From contig CACZRJ010000208.1 of the NCBI GenBank assembly GCA_902783535.1, positions 1 through 10,366 of the forward strand: 10,366 bases of DNA, read 5' to 3'. The position numbers were made by a program, and so were the translations under genes. Positions 1 through 7,700 of this stretch are shown here, one piece after another. The stretch is from an uncultured Ruminococcus sp. GTDB lineage: Bacteria > Bacillota > Clostridia > Oscillospirales > CAG-382. The number at the start of each line of letters is the position of its first letter. The stretch's first letter is position 1. The notes below the pieces were generated by a model. It searched no databases. It was not told the origin of the DNA and saw only the letters and a list, made by a program, of their open reading frames with translations.

Positions 1-48
1 GGCACCGACAACATCACCGCGCTTCTCATCTGCGAAGACGGCCGCTGA
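1..48 (+). CDS. C-terminal end of a PP2C-family Ser/Thr protein phosphatase (partial)
   Basis: Only the last 15 codons are present; they read GTDNITALLICEDGR and stop at TGA (46-48). The G-x-DNIT-x-hydrophobic strand is the final conserved motif of PP2C (PPM) metal-dependent phosphatases, whose Asp coordinates a catalytic metal ion. In Bacillota a PrpC/Stp-type phosphatase of this family almost always sits directly upstream of the PASTA kinase and reverses its phosphorylations, and here the kinase starts 39 bases later. The motif is short, so the call rests on motif plus context. The intergenic stretch 49-87 shows no convincing promoter or terminator, so the two genes are probably cotranscribed. 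Confidence 0.78.
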   Translation, partial: GTDNITALLICEDGR

Positions 49-87
49 GAACGGCTGAAATACAATATATACAGTTAAGGAAGAAAC

Positions 88-2349
88 ATGAACGATTATT
101 CCAACTACATCGGAAAACTGCTGGACAAACGCTACCGCATCCTCGAAGTCGTCGGGATGGGGGGAATGGCCGTCGTCCTGCGCGCCGAAGACACCGTCAT
201 GAACCGGACGGTCGCCGTCAAGATCCTGAACGACGAATACAACGGGAATCCGCAGGCGGAGGCGCGCTTCATCGACGAGTCCAAAGCCGTCGCGATGCTG
301 TCGCACAAGAACATCGTCAACGTCTACGACGTCGCGATCTATCCGGACATGAAATACATTGTCATGGAATACGTGGACGGCATCACCCTGCGCGAATATC
401 TCGACAGGCAGGGCGCGCTCCCGTGGAACGAGGCGTGCATCTACGTTCTGCAGATCCTGCGGGCTCTGGAGCACGCGCACAGCAAGGGCGTCATCCACAG
501 GGACATCAAGCCGCAGAACATCATCCTGCAGAAGAACGGCGATATCAAAGTCATGGACTTCGGCATCGCGAAGATCCCGACGTCCGAAGACGCGAACGCG
601 CGGGAGAAGGCTGTCGGGACCGTCTACTACATCTCTCCGGAGCAGGCGAGCGGCAAACCGACCGGCGCGTATTCCGACCTCTACTCGGTCGGCATCATGC
701 TCTATGAAGCCGTGACAGGCGTTCTTCCGTTCGTCGCGGACTCCCCCACCGCCGTCGCCGCGATGCAGGTCAACGCGGAGCCTCAGAACCCGAGAGACCT
801 CATGCTGACCATTCCGGTGAGCATCTCGCAGATCATTCTGAAAGCCATGATGAAAGATCCTGCGGACCGTTTCCGCTCCGCGCATACGATGGGAAAGGCG
901 ATCGAGTGGGCGCTCCGGAATCCGGACGTCATCTTCGCGCTGACCGACGCGGACTCGACGGCCATCGGAGAAGCGAACGTCGTGTCCATCGATATGATCG
1001 ACACGGCGGAGATCAAGCCGTACGAAGACGAGGAGATCGAGCGCACGGTCGGCGGGCGTCTGAACAGCCAGTGGCCGTGGAACCGGAGGAATTCCGGCGC
1101 GAACGCGAATTCAGGTGATCAGGAGAGCGGAAAAAAGAAGAAAAAACGGAAAAAAGGAAAACACAGCGGGACCATGTTCCCGATCATCCTCGGCATCGCG
1201 ATCCCCTTCCTGATCGTCGCCGTCGTCCTTGCCATTCTGCTCGGCGTCACCTTCATGAAGAACATGGGATTCACAGACAGTTCCGTCTGGCAGATGCAGC
1301 CGTTCAAGACGATGTATTCCATCTACACGACCTTCTTCCACAATCCCGGATTCAACGAAGTCGTACAGGAAGAGGCCACCTTCCCGAATCTGATCGGCAT
1401 CACCTACGACCAGGTGCTCGTGTCGCAGCTGCAGAACGGCACCTACGGACACGATTTCGAGATCAAGGAGGGCGCGGTCACCTACACGAACAATCCGAGC
1501 TTCGAAGACGGAAAGATCATTCATACGGAGCCCGGCGCGAACGCCATCCGAAAAGGCGTCAAGAAAAACGGGAAGACCGTCTACACATTCACGAGCATCA
1601 TCGTCAACAAGATCCAGACGACCAGCGTGATCCCGGACGTCGTCGGCTTCACCAGAAGCGACGCGCGCGTCACGATGATGAACAGATACGGGATCCCGAA
1701 CGAGTCCATTCTGTTCGAAACGGAAACGGATCCCGTCTACAACAACATGTACGACGGTCAGGTCACGCGGACGGTGCCCGCGGCCGGAGAGATCTACCAC
1801 AAAGGCGACGTCGTCGTCATCTATATCTGCTCCCGTCCGGAAAGCCTGACGACCGGGCAGATGCCGGAACTCGCCGGCGTTGACGTCAATTACGCCATCC
1901 GCCTTTGCGAATACAGCCTTTACCGCGTCGAGATCGTCGACTTCCCCATGGTCGGCGGGAACAACACCGTCCGGGAGCAGAGCGTTCCCGCGGGCACCGT
2001 CTCCGACAAGGGAACGACGGTCATCCTGACGGTCAGCCGTCCGATGAACAGCATGCCGTATCTGCTGAACACGACCCTGACGGAAGCGGAACAGCTGCTC
2101 ACGGAAATGGGCATCCCCTACCGCGTCGAACTGTTCGGCGGCGTCTATGCTTCTGACACGGCCGTCTCCACGCGCGACACGGACTACGAAGCCCAGATCG
2201 AACGTCTGAACCTCATCGGAGGATATCCCGTCGACTACAGAGACCAGTTCACGACCGTCATCTTCCAGAGCATTGCCGCGGGCAGTCCCCCGTCGGATAC
2301 CGAGCCCGTCGTCCTGATCGCGGTCAATTACGAAGATGAAACCTTCTGA
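88..2349 (+). CDS. prkC: Membrane PASTA-domain Ser/Thr protein kinase (PrkC/Stk1/PknB type)
   Basis: A 753-residue Hanks-type kinase that phosphorylates Ser/Thr on cell-wall, division and translation proteins; the outside PASTA domains of this family bind peptidoglycan fragments or lipid II. Visible in order: Gly loop GMGGMAVV (23-30), ATP Lys in VAVK (K45), helix-C Glu E64, catalytic HRDIKPQN (137-144, D139), DFG (157-159), GTVYYISPEQ (177-186), DLYSVGI (197-203), structural R261. A Lys-rich juxtamembrane stretch (349-359) precedes one membrane segment (about 363-388), then PASTA repeats at about 431-508, 513-582, 589-651 and a degenerate one at 655-747. The start is set by AAGGAAG at 77-83. 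The kinase appears catalytically complete, but its activation loop has only T165 and S166 before T178, lacking the usual TxT cluster. It follows its phosphatase and overlaps rsgA by 14 bases. Family assignment is secure; targets are inferred. Confidence 0.97.
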   Translation: MNDYSNYIGKLLDKRYRILEVVGMGGMAVVLRAEDTVMNRTVAVKILNDEYNGNPQAEARFIDESKAVAMLSHKNIVNVYDVAIYPDMKYIVMEYVDGITLREYLDRQGALPWNEACIYVLQILRALEHAHSKGVIHRDIKPQNIILQKNGDIKVMDFGIAKIPTSEDANAREKAVGTVYYISPEQASGKPTGAYSDLYSVGIMLYEAVTGVLPFVADSPTAVAAMQVNAEPQNPRDLMLTIPVSISQIILKAMMKDPADRFRSAHTMGKAIEWALRNPDVIFALTDADSTAIGEANVVSIDMIDTAEIKPYEDEEIERTVGGRLNSQWPWNRRNSGANANSGDQESGKKKKKRKKGKHSGTMFPIILGIAIPFLIVAVVLAILLGVTFMKNMGFTDSSVWQMQPFKTMYSIYTTFFHNPGFNEVVQEEATFPNLIGITYDQVLVSQLQNGTYGHDFEIKEGAVTYTNNPSFEDGKIIHTEPGANAIRKGVKKNGKTVYTFTSIIVNKIQTTSVIPDVVGFTRSDARVTMMNRYGIPNESILFETETDPVYNNMYDGQVTRTVPAAGEIYHKGDVVVIYICSRPESLTTGQMPELAGVDVNYAIRLCEYSLYRVEIVDFPMVGGNNTVREQSVPAGTVSDKGTTVILTVSRPMNSMPYLLNTTLTEAEQLLTEMGIPYRVELFGGVYASDTAVSTRDTDYEAQIERLNLIGGYPVDYRDQFTTVIFQSIAAGSPPSDTEPVVLIAVNYEDETF

Positions 2350-3292
2350 CGGATGTCTCGTTCTGCGGGGCCGGAACGGCCTTTACGACGTCGAGATGCC
2401 GGCAGGTGAAGGTTCTTCCCCCGCTTCCGTCCGCACCCTCGCGTGCAGGGCCGGCTCGAAGATCCGGAAAGACGGCTGGAAACTGTCCGCGGGCGACCGC
2501 GTGACCGTCGACGACAACGGCGACGGGACCGGATTCATCCGCGAGATCCTTCCGCGTTCCAACAGCCTGATCCGTCCGCCCGTGGCGAACATCGGACTGC
2601 TCGTGATCGTCGTGTCCGCGTCCGAACCCGCTCCGAACCTTTTCACGATCGACAAGCTGACCGTCGCGGCGGAGCATGAGAAGATCCCCGTCGCGATCGC
2701 CGTCACGAAGTGCGAGCTCGGTTCCGGAGAAAGCCTTGCGGAAGTCTACAGACGGACGCCCTACCCCGTCTTCCTCCTGTCGCACGGCGGAAAGGAAGGC
2801 GCAAAACCGCTGCTGGACGCCATGAACGGAAAGATCACCGTCTTCACGGGCGCGTCCGGCGTCGGAAAGTCCACGCTGATCAACACCCTCTTCCCGTCCG
2901 TCCGGGCGGAAGTCGGAGGACTGTCCGAGCGGATCATGAGAGGAAAAAACACCACGCGCGTGACCTCCCTGCACAGAGTCGCCGAAGGGACCTATCTCGC
3001 CGATACGCCCGGATTCACCAGTCTCGACATCACGCGCTACGCCGTCTTCCCGAAAGAAGAACTGGCGCCATTGTTCCCGGAATTCCGCCCGCATCTGACG
3101 GAATGCAGATACACCCACTGCACGCATCTCTGCGAAGAAGGATGCGGCGTTCTGAAAGCGATCGGGGAAGGAACCGTCTCCCCGTCCCGCCAGGAAAGCT
3201 ATTCATCGCTCTACCGCGAACTGAAAGCGCACCCCGTCTATCTGAAACGCTCAGAAATACAACAAAAACAGGAAAGTGAAAAACAGCCATGA
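2336..3292 (+). CDS. rsgA: Ribosome small-subunit-dependent GTPase RsgA (YloQ/YjeQ)
   Basis: A 318-residue circularly permuted GTPase that checks late 30S maturation and leaves on GTP hydrolysis. An N-terminal OB-fold (about 1-75) is followed by the permuted G domain: G4-position TKCE (124-127), P-loop GASGVGKST (172-180), switch I GKNTT (203-207), G3 DTPG (223-226), then a zinc knuckle C257-x4-C262-x-H264-x5-C270 and a C-terminal helix. Order and length fit the family. Two positions differ from consensus: G4 is TKCE rather than NKxD, and the switch I GxHTT His is Asn (N205; codon AAC at 2948-2950). The ATG overlaps the last 14 bases of the kinase gene and has no strong ribosome binding site, suggesting coupling. 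The prpC-prkC-rsgA order is conserved in Bacillota. Confidence 0.96.
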   Translation: MKPSDGCLVLRGRNGLYDVEMPAGEGSSPASVRTLACRAGSKIRKDGWKLSAGDRVTVDDNGDGTGFIREILPRSNSLIRPPVANIGLLVIVVSASEPAPNLFTIDKLTVAAEHEKIPVAIAVTKCELGSGESLAEVYRRTPYPVFLLSHGGKEGAKPLLDAMNGKITVFTGASGVGKSTLINTLFPSVRAEVGGLSERIMRGKNTTRVTSLHRVAEGTYLADTPGFTSLDITRYAVFPKEELAPLFPEFRPHLTECRYTHCTHLCEEGCGVLKAIGEGTVSPSRQESYSSLYRELKAHPVYLKRSEIQQKQESEKQP

Positions 3293-3954
3293 ACAAATCG
3301 AAGCCCTTTGTCGGACATTACAATCCCGCGGACCTCATCACCATGGGCGGACTGATCTGCTCCGTCGTCGCCTGCTTCCTGCTCGCGCAGGGCTATTACA
3401 TCGCCTCCATGTCGCTTTACATCCTCACGCTGATTGCAGACACGGTCGACGGAAAGGTCGCGCGGAAGCTGAAGATCTCGGACCCGCACGAGAAAAGCTA
3501 CGGGATCCAGCTGGACAGTCTGTGCGACATGGTCACGTTCGGGTTCGTCCCGTGCGTCATGGCCTTCATGCTCGGATACAACAGTCCGTTCGACGTGATC
3601 ATTTACGCCTTCTTCGCGACCTGCGGCGTCATCCGGCTCGCGCACTACAACACGGACGCGGTCCTCGCGAAGCCGGGAGAAAAGCATTCCGGGTTCCTCG
3701 GACTGCCCATCCCGCATTCCTGCCTTTACTTCATTCTGATGCTCGACATCCATCTTCTGACCGTTTCCGCCGACGGCGTCAACGGATTCGTTCACTGGCT
3801 GTTCCGTCTGTTCTTCCTCGGCCTCGGCGTCGCATTCATCCTGCGCTTCAATTTCCCGCGTCCGAACAAGAACGTCATGATGTTCCTCGGTATCTGGATG
3901 GTCGCCCAGTTCCTGGCGCTGATCATCATCGTCATCGCAAAAGGACTGCACTGA
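3289..3954 (+). CDS. pssA: CDP-alcohol phosphatidyltransferase, probable CDP-diacylglycerol-serine O-phosphatidyltransferase
   Basis: A 221-residue integral membrane enzyme, predicted to transfer the phosphatidyl group of CDP-diacylglycerol to serine, giving phosphatidylserine and CMP, the step before phosphatidylethanolamine. The CDP-alcohol phosphotransferase signature is intact: D51-x2-D54-G55-x2-A58-R59 ... G72-x3-D76-x3-D80, whose Asp residues bind metal and CDP. The spacing between AR and G is 12 rather than the commoner 8-9, a variant I associate with clostridial PssA-like proteins. Other PssA-like cues are NPADLITMGG near the N-terminus, RLAHYN (116-121) and FLGLPIPH (136-143). About six hydrophobic segments are visible. 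The ATG overlaps the rsgA stop (ATGA), with AGGAAAG at 3270-3276 as a rather distant ribosome binding site. Serine as acceptor is inferred; another alcohol cannot be excluded. An intrinsic terminator follows. Confidence 0.9.
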   Translation: MNKSKPFVGHYNPADLITMGGLICSVVACFLLAQGYYIASMSLYILTLIADTVDGKVARKLKISDPHEKSYGIQLDSLCDMVTFGFVPCVMAFMLGYNSPFDVIIYAFFATCGVIRLAHYNTDAVLAKPGEKHSGFLGLPIPHSCLYFILMLDIHLLTVSADGVNGFVHWLFRLFFLGLGVAFILRFNFPRPNKNVMMFLGIWMVAQFLALIIIVIAKGLH

Positions 3955-3962
3955 ACCGTTTC

Positions 3963-3978
3963 CCGGAACCCGTTCCGG
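3963..3978 (+). other. Short hairpin just after pssA
   Basis: Inverted repeat CCGGAAC (3963-3969) / GTTCCGG (3972-3978) with a 2-base loop, 9 bases after the pssA stop. It has no T-run, so it is not a terminator by itself. It could protect the 3' end of the mRNA or fold with the related CCGGAAG stretches downstream. The tight loop makes this weak. Confidence 0.35.
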
Positions 3979-4008
3979 ACCGGAAGCTGCATGCACCGGA
4001 GATCCGCC

Positions 4009-4042
4009 GGCCCGGAAGAGATTTTCTTCCGGACCGTTTTTT
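4009..4042 (+). terminator. Intrinsic terminator closing the prkC-rsgA-pssA operon
   Basis: An 11-base stem, GGCCCGGAAGA (4009-4019) against TCTTCCGGACC (4025-4035), has one internal C/A mismatch and a 5-base loop, and is followed by G and six T (4037-4042). It lies 54 bases after pssA and before the ECF-type promoter, cleanly separating the two operons. Confidence 0.85.
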
Positions 4043-4073
4043 CAGAAATGATCCATCGTATCCGGCTTTTTGA

Positions 4074-4100
4074 GAAACCGTTCGAATGATTTTTCGTCTT
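4074..4100 (+). promoter_or_regulatory. ECF-type sigma promoter upstream of the sigma factor gene
   Basis: GAAAC at 4074-4078 and CGTC at 4095-4098 are separated by exactly 16 bases. This is the bipartite form (-35 GAAAC, -10 CGT[A/C]) known for Bacillus SigW/SigM-type ECF promoters. A T-run precedes the -35 element and an AT-rich stretch follows the -10. Transcription would begin near 4105, leaving about a 50-base leader before the sigma gene. A housekeeping SigA reading of the same region (TTGAGA at 4070-4075) lacks a matching -10 at normal spacing. Position directly before an ECF sigma gene suggests autoregulation; that is inference. Confidence 0.6.
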
Positions 4101-4140
4101 AATAGATGAAGAACCCGCGCGGCGGAGCGAAAACCCCGCC

Positions 4141-4150
4141 GGAGAAAGGA
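4141..4150 (+). promoter_or_regulatory. Ribosome binding site of the ECF sigma gene
   Basis: GGAGAAAGGA ends 7 bases before the ATG at 4158 and fixes that start over the in-window ATG at 4106, which lies in another frame. Confidence 0.75.
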
Positions 4151-4157
4151 AACCCGC

Positions 4158-4730
4158 ATGGCCGAACAGAAGAAATCCAGAGATCTTTGCGGAGACGATA
4201 CCATCGTTTCCCTCTTCTTCGCGCGCGACGAGAACGCGCTATCGGAGACGAAAAGGAAATACGGACATCTCTTCCGGTCGGTCGCGATGAACCTGCTCGG
4301 CGATCCGTCCGATGCCGAAGAATGCGAAAACGACGCATATTTCCGGCTGTGGAATTCGATCCCGCCGGAAAAACCGGTCAGTCTGCCCGCCTACGGCTGC
4401 AGGATCGTCCGGAATCTGGCGATCGACCGCATCCGCTCCGAAAATGCCCAAAAAAGGATCTCCGGGATCAGGGAGGAACTTGACGAGGCGATCCCGGACA
4501 AACCGGACGGCGCATTCGAATACGGGGAGCTGGTGACGTCCATCAACAGCTTCCTGCGGACATGTTCAAAGCAGGAGCGCGTTTTCTTTCTCCGGCGGTA
4601 TTTCTTCGGCGACGGCCCGGACGACATCGCCGCCATGTGCGGCGTCAGCGCGTCCGCGGTGAAGTCGCAGCTGTTCCGCACGCGGGAAAAACTGAAAACC
4701 TATCTGAAAGGCGAAGGGTACGAACTATGA
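4158..4730 (+). CDS. ECF-family RNA polymerase sigma factor
   Basis: A 190-residue group 4 sigma factor with only regions 2 and 4. Region 2 spans about 27-94; its core contains DAEECENDAYFRLW (52-65) and YGCRIVRNLAIDRIRS (79-94), matching the DAEDxxQExFxxLW ... N-x-A-x-DxxR pattern that binds core polymerase and opens the -10. Region 4 (about 125-186) carries the helix-turn-helix DIAAMCGVSASAVKSQLFRT (156-175), which reads the -35. The linker has no extra domain. The length is normal for the family. It stops in an ATGA overlap with the next gene, the usual arrangement of an ECF sigma with its anti-sigma factor, which here is the giant A2M-like membrane protein. An ECF-type promoter lies upstream, so it may activate its own transcription. 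The regulon is unknown. Confidence 0.95.
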   Translation: MAEQKKSRDLCGDDTIVSLFFARDENALSETKRKYGHLFRSVAMNLLGDPSDAEECENDAYFRLWNSIPPEKPVSLPAYGCRIVRNLAIDRIRSENAQKRISGIREELDEAIPDKPDGAFEYGELVTSINSFLRTCSKQERVFFLRRYFFGDGPDDIAAMCGVSASAVKSQLFRTREKLKTYLKGEGYEL

Positions 4731-7700
4731 GAAAAGACACTGAAAACCTGTTCCGTGCGATCGGGGACGTGGACAACGACCTCCTTGACGAGGCGTTGGA
4801 CTCGGAAAAGGAAAACGCGGAAGCCCGGCCCGCAAAAGCGCAAAGCCGGCTTTCACAGGAAAAGAAGCCGTTCCGCTGGCGGAAGATCCTTCCGCTTGCC
4901 GCCGCATGCCTCGCGGTCGTTCTGACGGCGGGGATCCTGATCCCCGTTCTGACGAACCGGGATTCCGGCCCGGGAACGCATCCGGATGTTTCGAACCCGC
5001 TGCTGGAGCAAAGCGGAGATCCCATCATCCCGGATCCGTCTTCCGTCGTTCTGCACAGCGGGGCCGGCGCTTCCGTCCCGGCTGCGCTGCAGAAACTGTC
5101 CGTCATTGCGGACGGCGGAAACAATGCCGGCAGAGCGGGCACCGCCGGTACGAAACTGCTGTCCGTCGACGGATCGCTCCTGGTCCGCACGGCTTCCGCA
5201 TGCGACGCGGACACGGTCGCAGAATATCTGACCCTTTCACCTTCACTTCCCGTATCCGTCATGAAAATGTCGGACACGGAGTTCCGGATCTCGCCCGCGG
5301 GGAAAAAATTTGCCCCGAACACCGTCTACCGGCTGTCCGTCGGAGACCCGGAAAACCCGTCCTCCAGCTTCGCATTCCAGACGTCCGACGCGTTCCGCGT
5401 CCGCTCCTTCTTTCCGGCGGACGGCGCGCGGGACGTTCCGACCGATACGGGCATCGAGGTCGCATTCACCGAAGCGGTTGATCCGGAAGGGCTTTCCGGG
5501 TATCTGAAGATCCTTCCGGCGACGGAAGGACATTTCCAGCTGTCGTCCGACCGTAAAACGGTGATCTTCGTGCCGGAGCAGCCGCTGAAAAGCGATACGC
5601 TCTATTCCGTCCAGCTGTCCTCCGGCGTCAAATGCGTAAACGGGCAGACGAGCGAAACGGAAGCAGCGGTCCGTTTCCGGACGGCGTCCGCCAAAACGGA
5701 AACCTCGTCCATGACCGCTTCCCTGTCCCATGCGGACCGGAGAAGCGCATGCTATCCCGACACGATCTACAGTCCCGGCGAGAAGATCCGTCTGATCTCC
5801 AGGATCATCCGAACGGACACTTCCGGATTCATGAAGCCGGTCGTGGACGGTCTCTCCGTCAGAGCCGACGTCTACCGCACCTCGGACCGGGAAACCGCAA
5901 AGGAAACCCTGCTGGCCTATGAGCGCTCGGCCGCAATGCTGGAGTCTCCCGGGAAAGGGATCGATCTGTCCAAGTTCAGGCACGTTGCAGAATGGACGTT
6001 CAGATACGACGCGGAAACCGGATTCTGGGCGGCGGACGGCAGCTTCGACGCGGAAGGACTTTACGCAGTCGACCTGCACGCGTCCGGAGAATACGGCTCC
6101 GCTGCCGCGTTCGGACTGTTCCAGGTGTCGTCGCTCCGGTTCGCGGGCGCGTCTTCCGAAGGCAAGACCGTGCTGTTCGCGACCGACGACAAAGGGCAGC
6201 CGCTGGCCGGCGCGCGTCTGGACGGATATACGCTTTCCATGGGAAGCGTTGAAGAGGACTATCTGAGCGTTTCCCGTTTCTCGCTGTCTGCGGGAGACGA
6301 CGGGATCGCAGTTCTGGAAAACGGGACCGGCAGTTCGGTGATCTTCACCGTCACGGACGGAAGCGGAAAAAAGACCGCCGTCGGATTCGACGGGATCCTT
6401 CCGAGCAGCACCGCGTCCTATTACATGAATTACGTCTATACCGACCGCCCCGTCTATTTTACGGACGACACGATCCGCTTCTGGGGGATCATTGCCGGAC
6501 TGTACGGTTCGGACGTTCCGGAGGAAATGTATCTTTCCACCCGCCTGTCCTCCTCCAGAATCCCTGTCAGCGTCACGCCAGAAGGATATTTCGAAGGATC
6601 GCTCGAGCTGAAGAAACTGTCCGAGACCTATCTGACCCTCTCTTTCGAAAATGAGAACGGAAACGTCCTCGCCTCGACCTCCGTCCGCGTCACGGAAGAG
6701 GAAAAGCCCGTATTCCGCTCCTCCATCGAACTGGAAAAAGAATACTGCAGATACGGAGAAACCGTAAACGGCGTTTTCCGGCTGACCTTTTTCGACGGTA
6801 CGCCCGCCGAAGGGTACCGGATCCGTCTGGACGGATATCCCTTCTCCCCCGCCGTGTCCGTCTCAGGCAATGTCACGGACAGAAACGGCGAAGTCAGATT
6901 CTCCGTGAAGACCGGTCCGTACAAAGCGTCCTCCATCCATCCGGCGACCGTCAGTATCTATGCGCAGACGAATGACGCCGGCGTCGACGTCATCGCGTCG
7001 CAATCTTCCTTCCGCTATTATTTCTCGGACTACGTTTTCGAAGCGGGCCGGGAAAAAGAGGGCGTGGTCGTCCGTCTGAACCATCTGGACCTGACGAACG
7101 AGCCGCAGAACGTGGCCGGAGCGCCGGCGGACGGCGAACTGTCCGTCCAGACGGTCAAATACGTCACGACCGTGACGAAAACGACCGTATACGACAACTA
7201 TCTGAAACGCGCGCGGCCGTCCTACGCCGCCTCCACGAAGGAAACCGTCGTCAAATCGGAGCAGCGCGCGATCACCGGCGGCAGACTGGTCCTGGACTTC
7301 ATCCCGGACGAAGGAAAGTATGTCCGGTATGCTTACAGGATCGCCTTCAGGGAACGCGGGAACAGCTACAATTACGAGATCGACGCGCAGACTTATGGAG
7401 AGCCCCGCTTCAGATGGTGGGATGACGACACATGCCGCATGAACGCCGACACGAGCGAATGCGTCGTCGGCGAGAAAGCCGTTTTCAGCGTGACGGCCGG
7501 CAACGGCGAAGTCATCCCCGCAGCCTATGCCGTCTTTTCCGGCGGATTCCTTTACGCTTCCTACGGGGAACTTGCCGAAGTGACGTTTACGAAGGAAATG
7601 ATCCCCTACTGCACCGTGACCGGCTTCTGCTTCGACAGCCTGACGGGGCAGATGAAGTCCTTCTCAAGAAATGTCTATTACAAAACGTCCGCCAGAAGCG

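Noticed and set aside
61..66. TACAAT as a -10 box for an internal promoter before the kinase
   Set aside because: The position 17 bases upstream reads ACGGCC, with no resemblance to TTGACA, and the phosphatase-kinase pair is normally cotranscribed.
1111..1800. A 229-codon minus-strand frame opposite the PASTA kinase
   Set aside because: Low-complexity Arg/Asp/Val composition, no motif, and full overlap with a certain gene.
2324..3996. Two long minus-strand frames (252 and 267 codons) opposite rsgA and pssA
   Set aside because: Same shadow pattern as the other antisense frames; no ribosome binding site or domain.
4562..4726. Upstream extension of the A2M reading frame by 55 codons
   Set aside because: It lies entirely within sigma region 4 in another frame and is Arg-rich. 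The ATG at 4727 gives the typical ATGA overlap and a sensible N-terminus.
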